From assembly GCF_001425165.1 (NCBI RefSeq), contig NZ_LMDU01000001.1, forward strand, positions 812,216-876,215: a DNA stretch of 64,000 nt, given 5' to 3'. Source of the DNA: Pelomonas sp. Root405. Its GTDB lineage: Bacteria > Pseudomonadota > Gammaproteobacteria > Burkholderiales > Burkholderiaceae_C. Below, one piece after another: positions 31,131 to 39,675 of this stretch (position 1 is its first letter; each line of letters begins with the position of its first letter). A model generated the notes under the pieces. The model worked only from the letters and a program-made list of their open reading frames with translations, was not told the DNA's origin and did no database searches. Made by a program: the position numbers and the translations under genes.

Positions 31131-32081
31131 ATGAAACCTGGTGTCCAACGTTTGGCCTGGCTGGCAGGTGTCGCCTGTGTCGGCGCATTGGCTTTTGCCG
31201 TGGCCCACTGGCGTGGCGACAGCGACGCCCTGCCGCAGCAAGCCTCGGTGCCGGCGCCTTCGCCGCCCGTGGCGCTGGCGCCAGCCGTCCCGTTGGACGA
31301 GGGGCGCTCCGCCGCCAGTGCCGCCACTGCCGCCGCCCCGGTGCCAACAACGGCGATGCCGGCATCTGCCGTCTTGCGCCGCCCGCCTGTGGACGTCTCG
31401 CGCATGCAACCCGACATCCAGCTCGCCATCAGCAGCGATCAGCGCGGCAAGGCGGGGGAAGCAGCGTGGCACATCCAGAGGTGCCTGTCGTTGGAGCGCG
31501 ACCCAGAGCGGGCGCGCCAGCAGATGGAGAACTTGCTGCGCCGCTTGCCCGAAACCGCGCACAGCGTCATGAGAGCCAGCCACCAACAGTGGGTCGCCTC
31601 CTGCCAAGCCGTGGATGCAGCTTCTCGCGAGCAGCTGGTGCCGCTGCTTCGCCGCAGCCTTGGCGAGGGCGACAAGGGCGCGGCTGCAGGCCTGGTGCAG
31701 GCCTTGGGAGAGAACTTCAATCTGGCCGATGAGCCCGCCGTCGTCCCCGCGCTGCGCCGCGACGCCTGGGACTGCGACAGCAGTTCACAACGTGTGCTGA
31801 GCAGGCTGCTCCGCCGGGATCCGCAACTGTTGACCCCCAACGAGATCGGGGCCTTGCGTGATCAGGAACACATCCAGTTCAGCAAGAGTTTGGAGGCATT
31901 GCTGCGCAAGGCGGAGGGTGACCCGAAGCGTCAGGCCGTCCTCGAAGGCATGCTGGCCACCTACAAACCGCCGCCCGAGGCCGACCCCGCGGAAGTGGCG
32001 CGGATCTCGGCCGAGATCCAGAGCCGCTGCAAGGCTGGGCCGGCACAAGCCGGCGGTCCGCAGCCCGCCGTACCCGGCTGA
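31131..32081 (+). CDS. Unknown exported or membrane-anchored protein
   Basis: I do not recognise it. The product has 316 residues, with an N-terminal hydrophobic anchor (LAWLAGVACVGALAFAVAHW), then a Pro/Ala-rich linker (about residues 30-85), then an alpha-helical region with several cysteines (HIQRCLSLERD, VASCQAVDAAS, WDCDSSSQRV, SRCKAGP). It lies 130 bp after the GH43 gene on the same strand. Its helical, cysteine-containing body is unlike its carbohydrate-active neighbours, so a link to RG-I is doubtful. Confidence 0.65.
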   Translation: MKPGVQRLAWLAGVACVGALAFAVAHWRGDSDALPQQASVPAPSPPVALAPAVPLDEGRSAASAATAAAPVPTTAMPASAVLRRPPVDVSRMQPDIQLAISSDQRGKAGEAAWHIQRCLSLERDPERARQQMENLLRRLPETAHSVMRASHQQWVASCQAVDAASREQLVPLLRRSLGEGDKGAAAGLVQALGENFNLADEPAVVPALRRDAWDCDSSSQRVLSRLLRRDPQLLTPNEIGALRDQEHIQFSKSLEALLRKAEGDPKRQAVLEGMLATYKPPPEADPAEVARISAEIQSRCKAGPAQAGGPQPAVPG

Positions 32082-32177
32082 GCGAGCCCGATGCTCGACG
32101 ACGAGCAGATCAACGCACTGGCCCCCCAGGCCTTCGAGCACTGCGGGAATGGGCGCCCGCCCGCGCTGGCTCGGTGC

Positions 32178-32582
32178 TCAGCCCTTGCGCGCCAGGAGCA
32201 ACCGCTCCGCCAGGTCCGTCACCACCCATTCCTCGGCGATCAGCCCGGCCTCGAAGCGGCTGACCACCATGTCACGCCACACCAGCGCCTTGCCACTGGC
32301 CGGGAAGCCCTTGAACGCGCCCGACTGCGTGCCGCGGCAGGTGCGCAGCCAGGCGATGCGGTCGTCGCCTTCGACGAGGATTTCCACGTCGACCTTCAGC
32401 TCGGGTACCGCGCGGCGCAGCACTTCGATGACGCCAGCCACTGCGTCGTGGCCTTTCATCGTCTGCCCGGCCACGTGGGCCACATAGCCGGGCGCGAACA
32501 AGTCGGCAATCGCGTCTTGCCGCCCCTGCTGGAGCAGGGCTTCATTGGCTTGGCGGAGGAGGGCGGGCCGTGGTGTCGTCAT
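32178..32582 (-). CDS. SnoaL-like/NTF2-fold protein
   Basis: This small protein of 134 residues resembles SnoaL-type polyketide cyclases and related NTF2-fold proteins. It has an N-terminal helix LLRQANEALLQQGRQDAIADLF, then YVAHVAGQTMKGHDAVAGVI, and the strands WLRTCRGTQSGAFKGFPASG. The last is a typical segment of the ester-cyclase group. Many such genes have no known substrate. The ATG at 32580-32582 is chosen because the longer frame overlaps mipA. It follows mipA by 19 bp. Confidence 0.75.
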   Translation of the reverse strand: MTTPRPALLRQANEALLQQGRQDAIADLFAPGYVAHVAGQTMKGHDAVAGVIEVLRRAVPELKVDVEILVEGDDRIAWLRTCRGTQSGAFKGFPASGKALVWRDMVVSRFEAGLIAEEWVVTDLAERLLLARKG

Positions 32583-32601
32583 GGGCCAAAACTTTCGCGG
32601 G

Positions 32602-33360
32602 TCAGAACCGATAGAGCCATCCCGCGAATAGGCTCGCCTGGTAGCGCCGCTCCACCAGCGGGCTGTCCTCGATGGCCGAGCCAAGCATGCGGCCCGAGAC
32701 GTCGAGGAACAGCGTCTCGCGCGGTCCGGTGGCGTAGGTGAAGCGCAGGCCACCCTCCGCCTGGGTGGTGGACTTGCCCATGTAGACGGGCCGGCCCGAG
32801 ACGGCCTCGGTGGGCTTCACGCCGAAGTAGTAGTCCACATATTTGCGGTCGACGCTGCGTACGCCAAACCGGGGGGTGATGGCCAGGTCGCCCAAGTCGA
32901 AGCGCTTCTCGAACTCCAGCGACACCATGCGGCCCTTGCTGTTGCCCATCGCATCCCCCAGCACCTCCAGCGACACCTCGCCGATGCCGGTGTCCCACGA
33001 GGCGGCAGCACCCAGCCACAGGCTCTCCTTGCGGCGCTCCATGCCGCTCAGGAAGTCCGAGTCCTTGGCCTTGTAGCCGTCGAAGCCGAAGCGCGTGCGC
33101 AGCCGGTAGCTGACCGGCCCGGTGTTGCCGAGCTTCAGGTCGAGGGTGGGCAGGGCCACGGCGACCCACTTGTTCTCGTAGATCAGCAGCGGCAGCACGC
33201 GGGCCTTGGTGTCCACGCCGCGGTAGGGCTCCAGCGAGACGCCGGCACCGATGCCGAGGAGGGTCACCGAGCTGGGGCTGCCGTCGGGTGGCGTGTTCTG
33301 GGCCAGGGCGGGCGTCGTGATCAACAGCGCCGCGGCGAGGCGGATGACTTGGGCTTGCAT
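32602..33360 (-). CDS. MipA/OmpV family outer-membrane protein
   Basis: This beta-barrel protein of 252 residues has signal peptide LAAALLITTPALA and begins with the typical VTLLGIGAGVSLEPYRGVDT and VLPLLIYENKWVAVALPTLD. It ends LFAGWLYRF. MipA homologues are scaffold or porin-like proteins and are often controlled by the two-component system encoded beside them. Here the OmpR-type pair is divergent, 133 bp away, so it probably regulates this gene. Confidence 0.88.
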   Translation of the reverse strand: MQAQVIRLAAALLITTPALAQNTPPDGSPSSVTLLGIGAGVSLEPYRGVDTKARVLPLLIYENKWVAVALPTLDLKLGNTGPVSYRLRTRFGFDGYKAKDSDFLSGMERRKESLWLGAAASWDTGIGEVSLEVLGDAMGNSKGRMVSLEFEKRFDLGDLAITPRFGVRSVDRKYVDYYFGVKPTEAVSGRPVYMGKSTTQAEGGLRFTYATGPRETLFLDVSGRMLGSAIEDSPLVERRYQASLFAGWLYRF

Positions 33361-33464
33361 CGATAGCTTCCTAGGTGGAGGAGAAACGCTGCGCAGCGTA
33401 GGCAGGCCGAATTAGCTTGACCTTAGGTCATGGCCCGGCGACGGCCGGCCTTCCGCTCATTCAG

Positions 33465-33486
33465 ATTTAAGTCGGTGCGCTTAAAT
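33465..33486. promoter_or_regulatory. Inverted repeat in the mipA/two-component divergent region
   Basis: ATTTAAG-(8 bp)-CTTAAAT sits 8 bp before the response-regulator ATG, in a region otherwise GC-rich. PmrA/QseB-type regulators bind CTTAA-containing repeats, so this may be an autoregulatory site. A second small palindrome, TGACC-TTA-GGTCA, lies at 33418-33430. Confidence 0.5.
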
Positions 33487-33493
33487 TCCGCCC

Positions 33494-34165
33494 ATGCGCG
33501 CATTGCTGGTGGAAGACGACGAGATGATCGGCAACAGCCTGACCCAGGCGCTGGGCCGGGCCGGCTGGTCGGTGGACTGGGTGCGCGACGGCGAGCCCGC
33601 CCGCGCGGCGCTGGCCGATGGCGGCTATGCCTGCGTGCTGCTGGACCTGGGCCTGCCGCGGCTGGACGGCCTCTCCCTGTTGCGCCAGCTGCGCGCGCGC
33701 GGCGAGCTGACGCCGGTGCTGGTGCTGACGGCGCGCGACGGCGTCGAATCGCGCATCGAGGGCCTGGACCTGGGCGCCGACGACTATCTGGCCAAGCCCT
33801 TCGAGTTCGGCGAGCTGCTGGCCCGCATGCGCGCGCTGCTGCGCCGGGCCAGCGGCTCGGCGCAATCGCTGCTGGGCGCGGGCGCGGCCCTGCAGCTGGA
33901 CCTGAACACCCGCGAGGCGCTGCGTGGCGGCGTGCGCGAGACGCTGACGGCGCGCGAGTTCGCGCTGCTGCGCGCGCTGCTGGAGCGGCCCGGCGCCATC
34001 CTGTCGCGCGAGCAGCTGGAGCAGCGCATTTACGGCTGGGGCGAGGAGGTCGGCAGCAACATGATCGACGTGCTCATCCACGGCATGCGCCGCAAGCTCG
34101 GCGCCGACGCCATCCGCAATGTCCGCGGGCTGGGCTGGCGTGTGGCGCTGGCCGACGTCGCATGA
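33494..34165 (+). CDS. OmpR-family response regulator (QseB/PmrA-like)
   Basis: This two-domain regulator has 223 residues. The receiver domain has MRALLVEDDEMIG, the phospho-acceptor in CVLLDLGLPRLDGL and the conserved lysine in YLAKPFEF. The winged-helix DNA-binding domain has LTAREFALLRALLERPGAIL and ends IRNVRGLGWRVA. It overlaps the kinase gene by 4 bp. Likely targets are the divergent mipA and its own promoter. Confidence 0.94.
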   Translation: MRALLVEDDEMIGNSLTQALGRAGWSVDWVRDGEPARAALADGGYACVLLDLGLPRLDGLSLLRQLRARGELTPVLVLTARDGVESRIEGLDLGADDYLAKPFEFGELLARMRALLRRASGSAQSLLGAGAALQLDLNTREALRGGVRETLTAREFALLRALLERPGAILSREQLEQRIYGWGEEVGSNMIDVLIHGMRRKLGADAIRNVRGLGWRVALADVA

Positions 34166-35517
34166 GCGTGGCCCGCCTGCCGCCGCTGCGCTGGCCGCGT
34201 TCGCTGCACGGCCAATTGGTGCTGTGGCTGCTGCCGCTGCACCTGCTGACCACCGCCTTCCTGGGCTGGATGTTCGCCCAGAGCTATGGGGAAACCGTCT
34301 ACGAGTTCATGGACGAGCAGATGCAGTCGCTGGCGCAATCCAATGCGGCGCGCAGCTGTGCCAGCCTGACCGACCCGCTGCCGCAACTGCCGGCGCAGGA
34401 GGTCCATCAGGGCGGCGGCTTCGTTGTGCAGATCTGGTGCGCGCGCGAGCCGGCGCGCAGCCTCAGCTCCTTTCAAGTGGTGACGGTGCCGCTGCAGTCC
34501 GAGCCGGGCTGGCACGAGCTGGAGTCCGGCGGTGCGCGTTGGCGGGTCTACACGGAACCCGCCAGCGCTGGCGAGGTGCGGGTGCAGGTGCTGCAGAGCT
34601 TCTCTTTCCGCAACCTCGAGGTGGGCGGGCGCTCGGTCTTCGCCAGCCTTGTGGGCTTGCTGCTGCTGCCGGTGTCGCTGGCGGTGCTGGCCCTTGTCGT
34701 GGGCCGCGCGTCGCGGGGCCTGCGCCGCTCGGCCCAGTTGCTGGCGCAGCGCGACGAGCGCAGTGCCGCCACCGATCTGGCCGTGCCGCGCGAGATCGCG
34801 CCATTGGTGCAGTCCTTCGAGGCGCTGCTGGCGCGGCTGCGCGACGCGCTCGGCGCGCAGCGCCGCTTCGTGCAGGACGCCGCCCACGAATTGCGCACGC
34901 CATTGACGGCCCTGGGCTTGCAGCTTGAAAACCTGCGCCCCCATCTGGCCGGGGCCAAGCCCGAGTTCGAGCAGCTCCAGCAGGGCATGCGGCGGGCCGA
35001 GCACCTGGTCGAGCAGATGCTCAGCCTGTCGCGCCAGGAGGCCGCGCGCGCCGAGGGCGCCGCCTCCAGCGTGGACCTGCGTGCCCTGCTGCGCGCCAGC
35101 ATCGGCCAGGCCATGGCGATGGCCGACCGCCGCGGCGTCGACGTCGGCTTTGTTGACCGCGTGGACGGCCCGCTGTCGCTGACCGCCGTGGAGGGCGACC
35201 TGCGCAGCCTGTTCGACAACCTCATCGACAACGCGCTGCGCCACACGCCGGCGGGCGGCGAGGTCGAGCTGAGGCTGGAACCGGGCGACGGCGCCACGCG
35301 CTGGGTCGACGTGGTGGACTCCGGACCGGGGCTGCCCGCCGAGATGCGCGAGCGCGTCTTCGACCGCTTCTTCCGCATGCCCGACGCGCCGCTCGGCGGC
35401 AGCGGCCTGGGCCTGGCCATCGCGCGGCAGGCGGCGTTGCGACACGGCCTGCGCATCGAGCTGCGCGACCGTGACGACGGGCGCAGCGGTCTGGTGGCGC
35501 GGGTTCTTTTGCCCTAA
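34162..35517 (+). CDS. Sensor histidine kinase (QseC/PmrB-like)
   Basis: This inner-membrane sensor has 451 residues. Transmembrane segment 1 is LVLWLLPLHLLTTAFLGWMF. A periplasmic sensor region of ~130 residues follows, then transmembrane segment 2 (VFASLVGLLLLPVSLAVLAL). The H-box is QDAAHELRTPLTALGLQL, the N-box NLIDNALRHTP, and the G-boxes VDSGPGLPAEMRE and GGSGLGLAIAR. The ATG at 34162 overlaps the regulator stop (ATGA). The open frame continues 5' through the regulator gene but is a shadow there. Confidence 0.94.
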   Translation: MSVARLPPLRWPRSLHGQLVLWLLPLHLLTTAFLGWMFAQSYGETVYEFMDEQMQSLAQSNAARSCASLTDPLPQLPAQEVHQGGGFVVQIWCAREPARSLSSFQVVTVPLQSEPGWHELESGGARWRVYTEPASAGEVRVQVLQSFSFRNLEVGGRSVFASLVGLLLLPVSLAVLALVVGRASRGLRRSAQLLAQRDERSAATDLAVPREIAPLVQSFEALLARLRDALGAQRRFVQDAAHELRTPLTALGLQLENLRPHLAGAKPEFEQLQQGMRRAEHLVEQMLSLSRQEAARAEGAASSVDLRALLRASIGQAMAMADRRGVDVGFVDRVDGPLSLTAVEGDLRSLFDNLIDNALRHTPAGGEVELRLEPGDGATRWVDVVDSGPGLPAEMRERVFDRFFRMPDAPLGGSGLGLAIARQAALRHGLRIELRDRDDGRSGLVARVLLP

Positions 35518-35552
35518 GCCTCAATTCATTCATGCCGCCTAGATTGAGCGGC

Positions 35553-36212
35553 ATGAACACCGCCCCGCGCTCCCCCCTCGTCCGCCAGGTCGCCTTCGGG
35601 CTGCTGGTGTTGCTGGCCCTGCTCGTCGGTGCCGCCGCGCTGCGCTTTGCGCTGCCGGGCCAGCCGCTGGCGCCGCCGCTGCCCAACCTGACCGTGCAGC
35701 GCGAGCTGCTCGTCATCCATGCCGTCAGCGCGGGGCTGGCGCTGATGTTGGGGCCGTGGCAGTTCGCCGCCGGGCTGCGTGCCCGCCGCCCGCGACTGCA
35801 CCGGTGCATCGGCTATGGCTATGCGGCCTGCTTGCTGGTCGGCGGCCTCAGCGCGCTGCCGCTGGCCGCGCAGGCCATGGGCGGGCCGCTGGCCCAGCTG
35901 GGCTTCGGCCTCCTCGGCCTGGGCTGGCTCGGCACGACCGCCGTCGCGCTCGTTCATGTGCGGGCCGGCCGCATCGCGGCGCACCGGCGCTGGATGGTGC
36001 GCAGCTTCGCCCTGACTGCGGCGGGCATCTCGCTGCGCCTGCAGCTCGGCGTGGCCGGTGGCTTTGGCGTGCCGGTGGAGGTCATCTACACGGCGCTGGC
36101 CTGGACCTGCTGGGTGCCCAATGTGCTGGCGGCGGAGTTGTGGCTGTGGCCTAAGGCGCAACCGGCAGACCCGGAACCCGGCTGGGAGCCGACCCGCCTC
36201 GGCGTGGACTGA
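35553..36212 (+). CDS. DUF2306 family integral membrane protein
   Basis: This product of 219 residues has four to five hydrophobic helices. It carries the family's histidine-containing segments, LLVIHAVSAGLALMLGPWQF and LHRCIGYGYAACLLVGGL. GRIAAHRRWMVRSFALT is another conserved line of this heme/quinone-oxidoreductase-like family of unknown function. The methionine at 35553 is preferred to 35532, because the earlier stretch forms part of an inverted repeat (GCCGC...GCGGC). Confidence 0.8.
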   Translation: MNTAPRSPLVRQVAFGLLVLLALLVGAAALRFALPGQPLAPPLPNLTVQRELLVIHAVSAGLALMLGPWQFAAGLRARRPRLHRCIGYGYAACLLVGGLSALPLAAQAMGGPLAQLGFGLLGLGWLGTTAVALVHVRAGRIAAHRRWMVRSFALTAAGISLRLQLGVAGGFGVPVEVIYTALAWTCWVPNVLAAELWLWPKAQPADPEPGWEPTRLGVD

Positions 36213-36296
36213 GCGGCCAGCTGACAAATCCGGGCGGCGCCGAGGCAAGAATCCATGCATCTGTCGAGCCCCCTCGCATTCATGGAGATCCAGATC

Positions 36297-36707
36297 ATGC
36301 AAGGCCATTGCCTGTGCGGCGCCGTCCGCTTCACGTCGCCCGCCGCTCGCGAGATCGGCGCCTGCCACTGCGGCTTCTGCCGGCGCTGGGGCGGTGGCCC
36401 GCTGCTGGCGGTGCATTGCGGGCCGGACGTCCAGTTCGAGGGCAAGGAGCACGTCGCCGTCTATGCGTCCTCCGAATGGGCCGAGCGCGCCTTCTGCAAG
36501 GCCTGCGGCACGCACCTGTACTACAAGCTGCTCGCCACCGGCGAGTACTTCGTGCCGGCCGGCGCCTTCGAGAGCCAGGACTTCGAGCTGGCCAGCCAGA
36601 TCTATGTCGACAATAAGCCCGGCTATTACGACTTCGCCAATCAGACGCCGATGCTGACGGAGCAGCAGGTCATCGAGCAGTTTGGGCCGCCGAGCGAAGG
36701 CGGTTGA
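36297..36707 (+). CDS. GFA family (Mss4-like fold) protein
   Basis: This zinc-binding protein of 136 residues is of the glutathione-dependent formaldehyde-activating family, now considered mostly of unknown function. The metal cysteines are visible in GHCLCGAVRF, GACHCGFCRRWGG and AFCKACGTHLYYK. The ATG at 36297 has GGAG 10 bp upstream. ATGs at 36282 and 36255 are also in frame. Confidence 0.88.
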   Translation: MQGHCLCGAVRFTSPAAREIGACHCGFCRRWGGGPLLAVHCGPDVQFEGKEHVAVYASSEWAERAFCKACGTHLYYKLLATGEYFVPAGAFESQDFELASQIYVDNKPGYYDFANQTPMLTEQQVIEQFGPPSEGG

Positions 36708-36770
36708 GCCTGCTGGTGTTTCACAGAGCGGCGGGTTGCTTTGCGTTGCGCTTGGTTTACGCGTCGCTGT

Positions 36771-37334
36771 GGTTGCCGGGAGTCCCGCCCGGCGGCGGGG
36801 TAACTTTCTTCTGCGGGGCCAGAAGAAAGTCACCAAAGAAGAGGCCCTGAACCGCACACCAGCAACACCTGCACGAGCTGCGCCGTGCAACAACCACTCG
36901 GTGAGTGGGCAGACGCGAGCCGCTGCGCTCTCGCTGCTGTCCCTATCACCAGCTCCATCGATCGCACCGCTGGGCCGCTTAACGCGCGGCTGCACGCCGT
37001 GCTCATGAGGAATGCGAAGACATGGTCGCTCGGGCGACGCGACCGCTGCGCAACATCCATCTGGCGTTGCCCCAGCGACGCGGTATTGGCATTCCCTGGT
37101 GAGCCCGGCGTGCAGCCGGCGTTAACGGGCGTGAAGGGGCGATGGATGGCGCTCTTCAAAGGGACAGCGGCGAGAGCGCAGCGGGTCGCGTCTTCCCGAA
37201 ACGATGGCGGGCGTTTTCGCGCGCCGCTCTGGGCGGAGTCGGGATGGAATGCGGTTCAGCGCCTCTTCTTTGGTGACTTTCTTCTGGCGCCGCAGAAGAA
37301 AGTTACCCGCCTGCCGGGGCGGACTCCCGGCAAC
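36771..37334. repeat. Large imperfect palindromic element (dispersed repeat 1)
   Basis: The 669-bp gap between the GFA gene and the PL1 lyase has no credible gene. It holds ~84-bp inverted arms (36771-36855 and 37251-37334) that share GGTAACTTTCTTCTGCGG followed by CCAGAAGAAAGT. Inner inverted arms follow (36913-36944 with 37160-37190, and 36974-37005 with 37101-37131), so the whole ~565 bp can fold back on itself. Each outer arm itself holds the small palindrome ACTTTCTTCTG/CAGAAGAAAGT. It resembles REP/BIME-type dispersed repeats. Confidence 0.75.
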
Positions 37335-37376
37335 ACGGCAACGGGTCGAAAGGACAACCGCAAAGACGACCCGCCC

Positions 37377-38780
37377 TTACATCAGGTGCGCGACGAGCCC
37401 GTTCAGATAGCGCTCCAGGTTTGTGTACCCCGTCGCCGGATCAACCCGCGCCGCGTCCGCCCCGTCGCGCGGGTTCAGCCCCTGCCCAAGCTCCCACGCA
37501 TCCGGCATGCCGTCCCCATCGCTGTCCTGCGGCGCCGGCTTGGATTGCAGCACCGGCCAGCCGCCCACCTCGGTCTGGCTGTTGATGAGCCCGCCCCGGC
37601 GCTGGCGCACATCGGCGATGTGGCGCTCGTCCACCGCGTCGCGCACCAGCGACGCGCCGACGCCGGCCAGCACGCGCTTCAGCGTCTTGTTAGGGGCATC
37701 GACCGTCACCTTCGCGAAGGGCAGCGGCGCAGCCAGCTTGTAGCCCTCGGGCAGCCCGCCCGGCAGGTGCTTGGCATGCGCGCGCACCAGCGTCCACGGG
37801 TCGGCGGGCACCTGGCCGTCCATGCTGTTGCCAGCGAACCAGGCGCGCGAGCCGGGGTTGCTTTCCTCGAAGGCAAAACTGCCTTTTGAACTTGGGCCGC
37901 GCAGGTAGACGTTGCCGACGAAGTTGTAGCTGGCGCGCTCGCCGCCACGGTCGAGGTTGTAGCCGGCGCGTTCGGTGGCCCAGTTGTAGAAGACGTTGGC
38001 GCGCAGGTCGTAGAAGCCGCCCAGCGGGTCGGCCTCGGACTTGAGGTAGTTGCCTGGGCGGGGCATGCGGTCCTGGTGGTGCGCCCACAGGTTGTGGTGC
38101 ATCGACAGCCGCGTGCCGTGAGCGCCGCGCAGCAGGCTGCCGAAGCCGTGGCATGCGCCCTTCTTGGCGGTGTTGCAGTTCAGCGATTCGCCGATGAGGC
38201 TCCACTGCACGGTGACGTGCTGGTAGGCCGGCCGGCCCAGGTCCGGGCGGGTGACCGTGACGGACAGCGATTCGTCACTGGACCAGCTGGTGGACACGTG
38301 GTCCAGGATGATGCGCTGGCCCGAACCGACGGTGATGGCATCGGCGTCCACGTCGGCGGCGTCGCCCAGGCGCGAGCGGATGAAGCGCACCACCACGTCG
38401 TCGGCATCGATCATCAGCGGCTGGTCGCGCAGCGTGATGCCGTCGCCGGGGGCGGTCTGGCCGGCGATGGTGACGCGGCCTTGCGTGACCTTCAGCGGCG
38501 TCTTTAACGCGATGGTGCCGGACACGGCGAACACGATGGTGCGCGGACCGACGGCCTCGACGGCAGCGCGCAGCGAGTCTGGGCCGCTGTCGGCCAGCGT
38601 GGTCACGACGATGGCCCGGCCGCCGCGCCCACCCCGAGAAACAGCGCCCTCGCCCTCGGCCCCGGGGAAGGCGGGCGGCGAGACCGGCGCAGGCGCGTGC
38701 GATGCGCAGGCGGCGAGCAGCAGGGTGGCGACAAAAGGCGGCAGGGTTCGGCCGCCGCGCAGCCTCAGTCGGCGTCTCAT
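37377..38780 (-). CDS. Pectate lyase family PL1, lipoprotein with calcium-repeat tail
   Basis: This surface lipoprotein of 467 residues (lipobox LAAC) has a right-handed parallel beta-helix. It begins AFPGAEGEGAVSRGGRGGRA, the usual start of Gram-negative PL1 lyases, and carries ITIAGQTAPGDGI-like and IILDHVSTSWSSDESLSV segments. The basic residue in RLSMHHNLWAHHQDRMPRPG fits the catalytic region. The C-terminus has a calcium-binding repeat, DSDGDGMPDAWELGQGLNPRD, common in cellvibrio-like pectate lyases. It cuts homogalacturonan by beta-elimination and so may open the pectin around RG-I. It overlaps the upstream unknown gene by 4 bp. Confidence 0.9.
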   Translation of the reverse strand: MRRRLRLRGGRTLPPFVATLLLAACASHAPAPVSPPAFPGAEGEGAVSRGGRGGRAIVVTTLADSGPDSLRAAVEAVGPRTIVFAVSGTIALKTPLKVTQGRVTIAGQTAPGDGITLRDQPLMIDADDVVVRFIRSRLGDAADVDADAITVGSGQRIILDHVSTSWSSDESLSVTVTRPDLGRPAYQHVTVQWSLIGESLNCNTAKKGACHGFGSLLRGAHGTRLSMHHNLWAHHQDRMPRPGNYLKSEADPLGGFYDLRANVFYNWATERAGYNLDRGGERASYNFVGNVYLRGPSSKGSFAFEESNPGSRAWFAGNSMDGQVPADPWTLVRAHAKHLPGGLPEGYKLAAPLPFAKVTVDAPNKTLKRVLAGVGASLVRDAVDERHIADVRQRRGGLINSQTEVGGWPVLQSKPAPQDSDGDGMPDAWELGQGLNPRDGADAARVDPATGYTNLERYLNGLVAHLM

Positions 38781-39631
38781 GCGAGGCCTTTCGTGCCTTG
38801 CGCGGCCAGGTCACGCCATGCCGCCATGGTGCGGGCAGTCCGGCTCGGTGGCTTCGGAACGCGCCCGGGCAGCAGCAGCTCCAGCCGATGAATGACGCGG
38901 ACCAGAAAGGGCAGGGCGAAGACCAGTGGCAGCGCCATCAGGCGCAGCGCCTCGGGCGTGCCCGTCTGGACCTGCAACAGCTGATGGACGGAGAACGGCA
39001 GGGTCAGCACATGCTGCGAGAGCTGCAGCGTGACCGCCTTGTGCCAGTCGGCATCCACGCCACTCATCTCGCAGCGCTGGCGCCGGCTGAGGTGGAAGTC
39101 CGGTGGGTCGTTGCGCCGCAGGCGCAGGCGCAGCTCCGCTTGTTGCACGGCCGGCTGCGAGTTCAGGTAAGGGTGCGCTTCCAGCGCCAGCAGCAGCCGC
39201 GCTGCATCGGCGCGGATGTCGTTGACGGCCGGGTCGATCGAGCCGATGCAGGCCAGCGTCTTCAGCCGCCGCGTCGCGTCATGCAGCTCCCAGAGCCGGA
39301 TGCGAAAGCTGCGCTCTGAATCCGCCACCGGGTGGCCAGCGATGTATTCGAAGGCGTCATGGGCCTCGACGACGCAGCGCGCCACGGCGCTCATGGAGGG
39401 CAGGTCCCACAGCTCGCGCGGGTGCTGCTGGCTAGCGTCAGGCGCCAGCCGGCGCAGCCCGGTGCTGTGGGCCAGCAGCTTGACGAAGATCTGCTCGCCG
39501 TAGCGGATGTGCGGCGCCGTCAGCGTCAGCCCGACCAAGGCGGTGCTGGCGGCCTTGCCGTGTTCGAGCACGGCGTCAAACTCGCGCAGCTTCGCTCGGT
39601 AGTCACCCCAGGTATTGATCGCTTCCAGCAT
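38777..39631 (-). CDS. Unknown protein translationally coupled to the pectate lyase
   Basis: I do not recognise a firm family. The product has 284 residues, mostly helical, without a signal peptide. A central segment, WDLPSMSAVARCVVEAHDAFEYIAG, vaguely recalls DUF5677-type proteins. A hydrophobic helix near the C-terminus (LRLMALPLVFALPFLVRVIH) suggests membrane attachment, followed by a basic tail. I start at MLEAINTWGDY (39629-39631). Its stop overlaps the PL1 start (ATGA), and it follows the esterase by 44 bp, so it belongs to the RG-I operon by position. Confidence 0.65.
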   Translation of the reverse strand: MLEAINTWGDYRAKLREFDAVLEHGKAASTALVGLTLTAPHIRYGEQIFVKLLAHSTGLRRLAPDASQQHPRELWDLPSMSAVARCVVEAHDAFEYIAGHPVADSERSFRIRLWELHDATRRLKTLACIGSIDPAVNDIRADAARLLLALEAHPYLNSQPAVQQAELRLRLRRNDPPDFHLSRRQRCEMSGVDADWHKAVTLQLSQHVLTLPFSVHQLLQVQTGTPEALRLMALPLVFALPFLVRVIHRLELLLPGRVPKPPSRTARTMAAWRDLAAQGTKGLA

Positions 39632-39675
39632 GCTCGGCCCGTTGCTCACACAAGCGCGCAAGCGTAGGCGATGTC

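Noticed and set aside
33430..34161. N-terminal extension of the sensor kinase frame through the response-regulator gene
   Set aside because: This is an out-of-frame reading of the regulator, rich in Arg/Gly/Ala. The kinase proper starts at 34162 with an ATGA overlap.
36885..37889. Open frames of 100-334 codons across the palindromic element
   Set aside because: They read through inverted repeats and into the antisense of PL1, and they have no domain signature.
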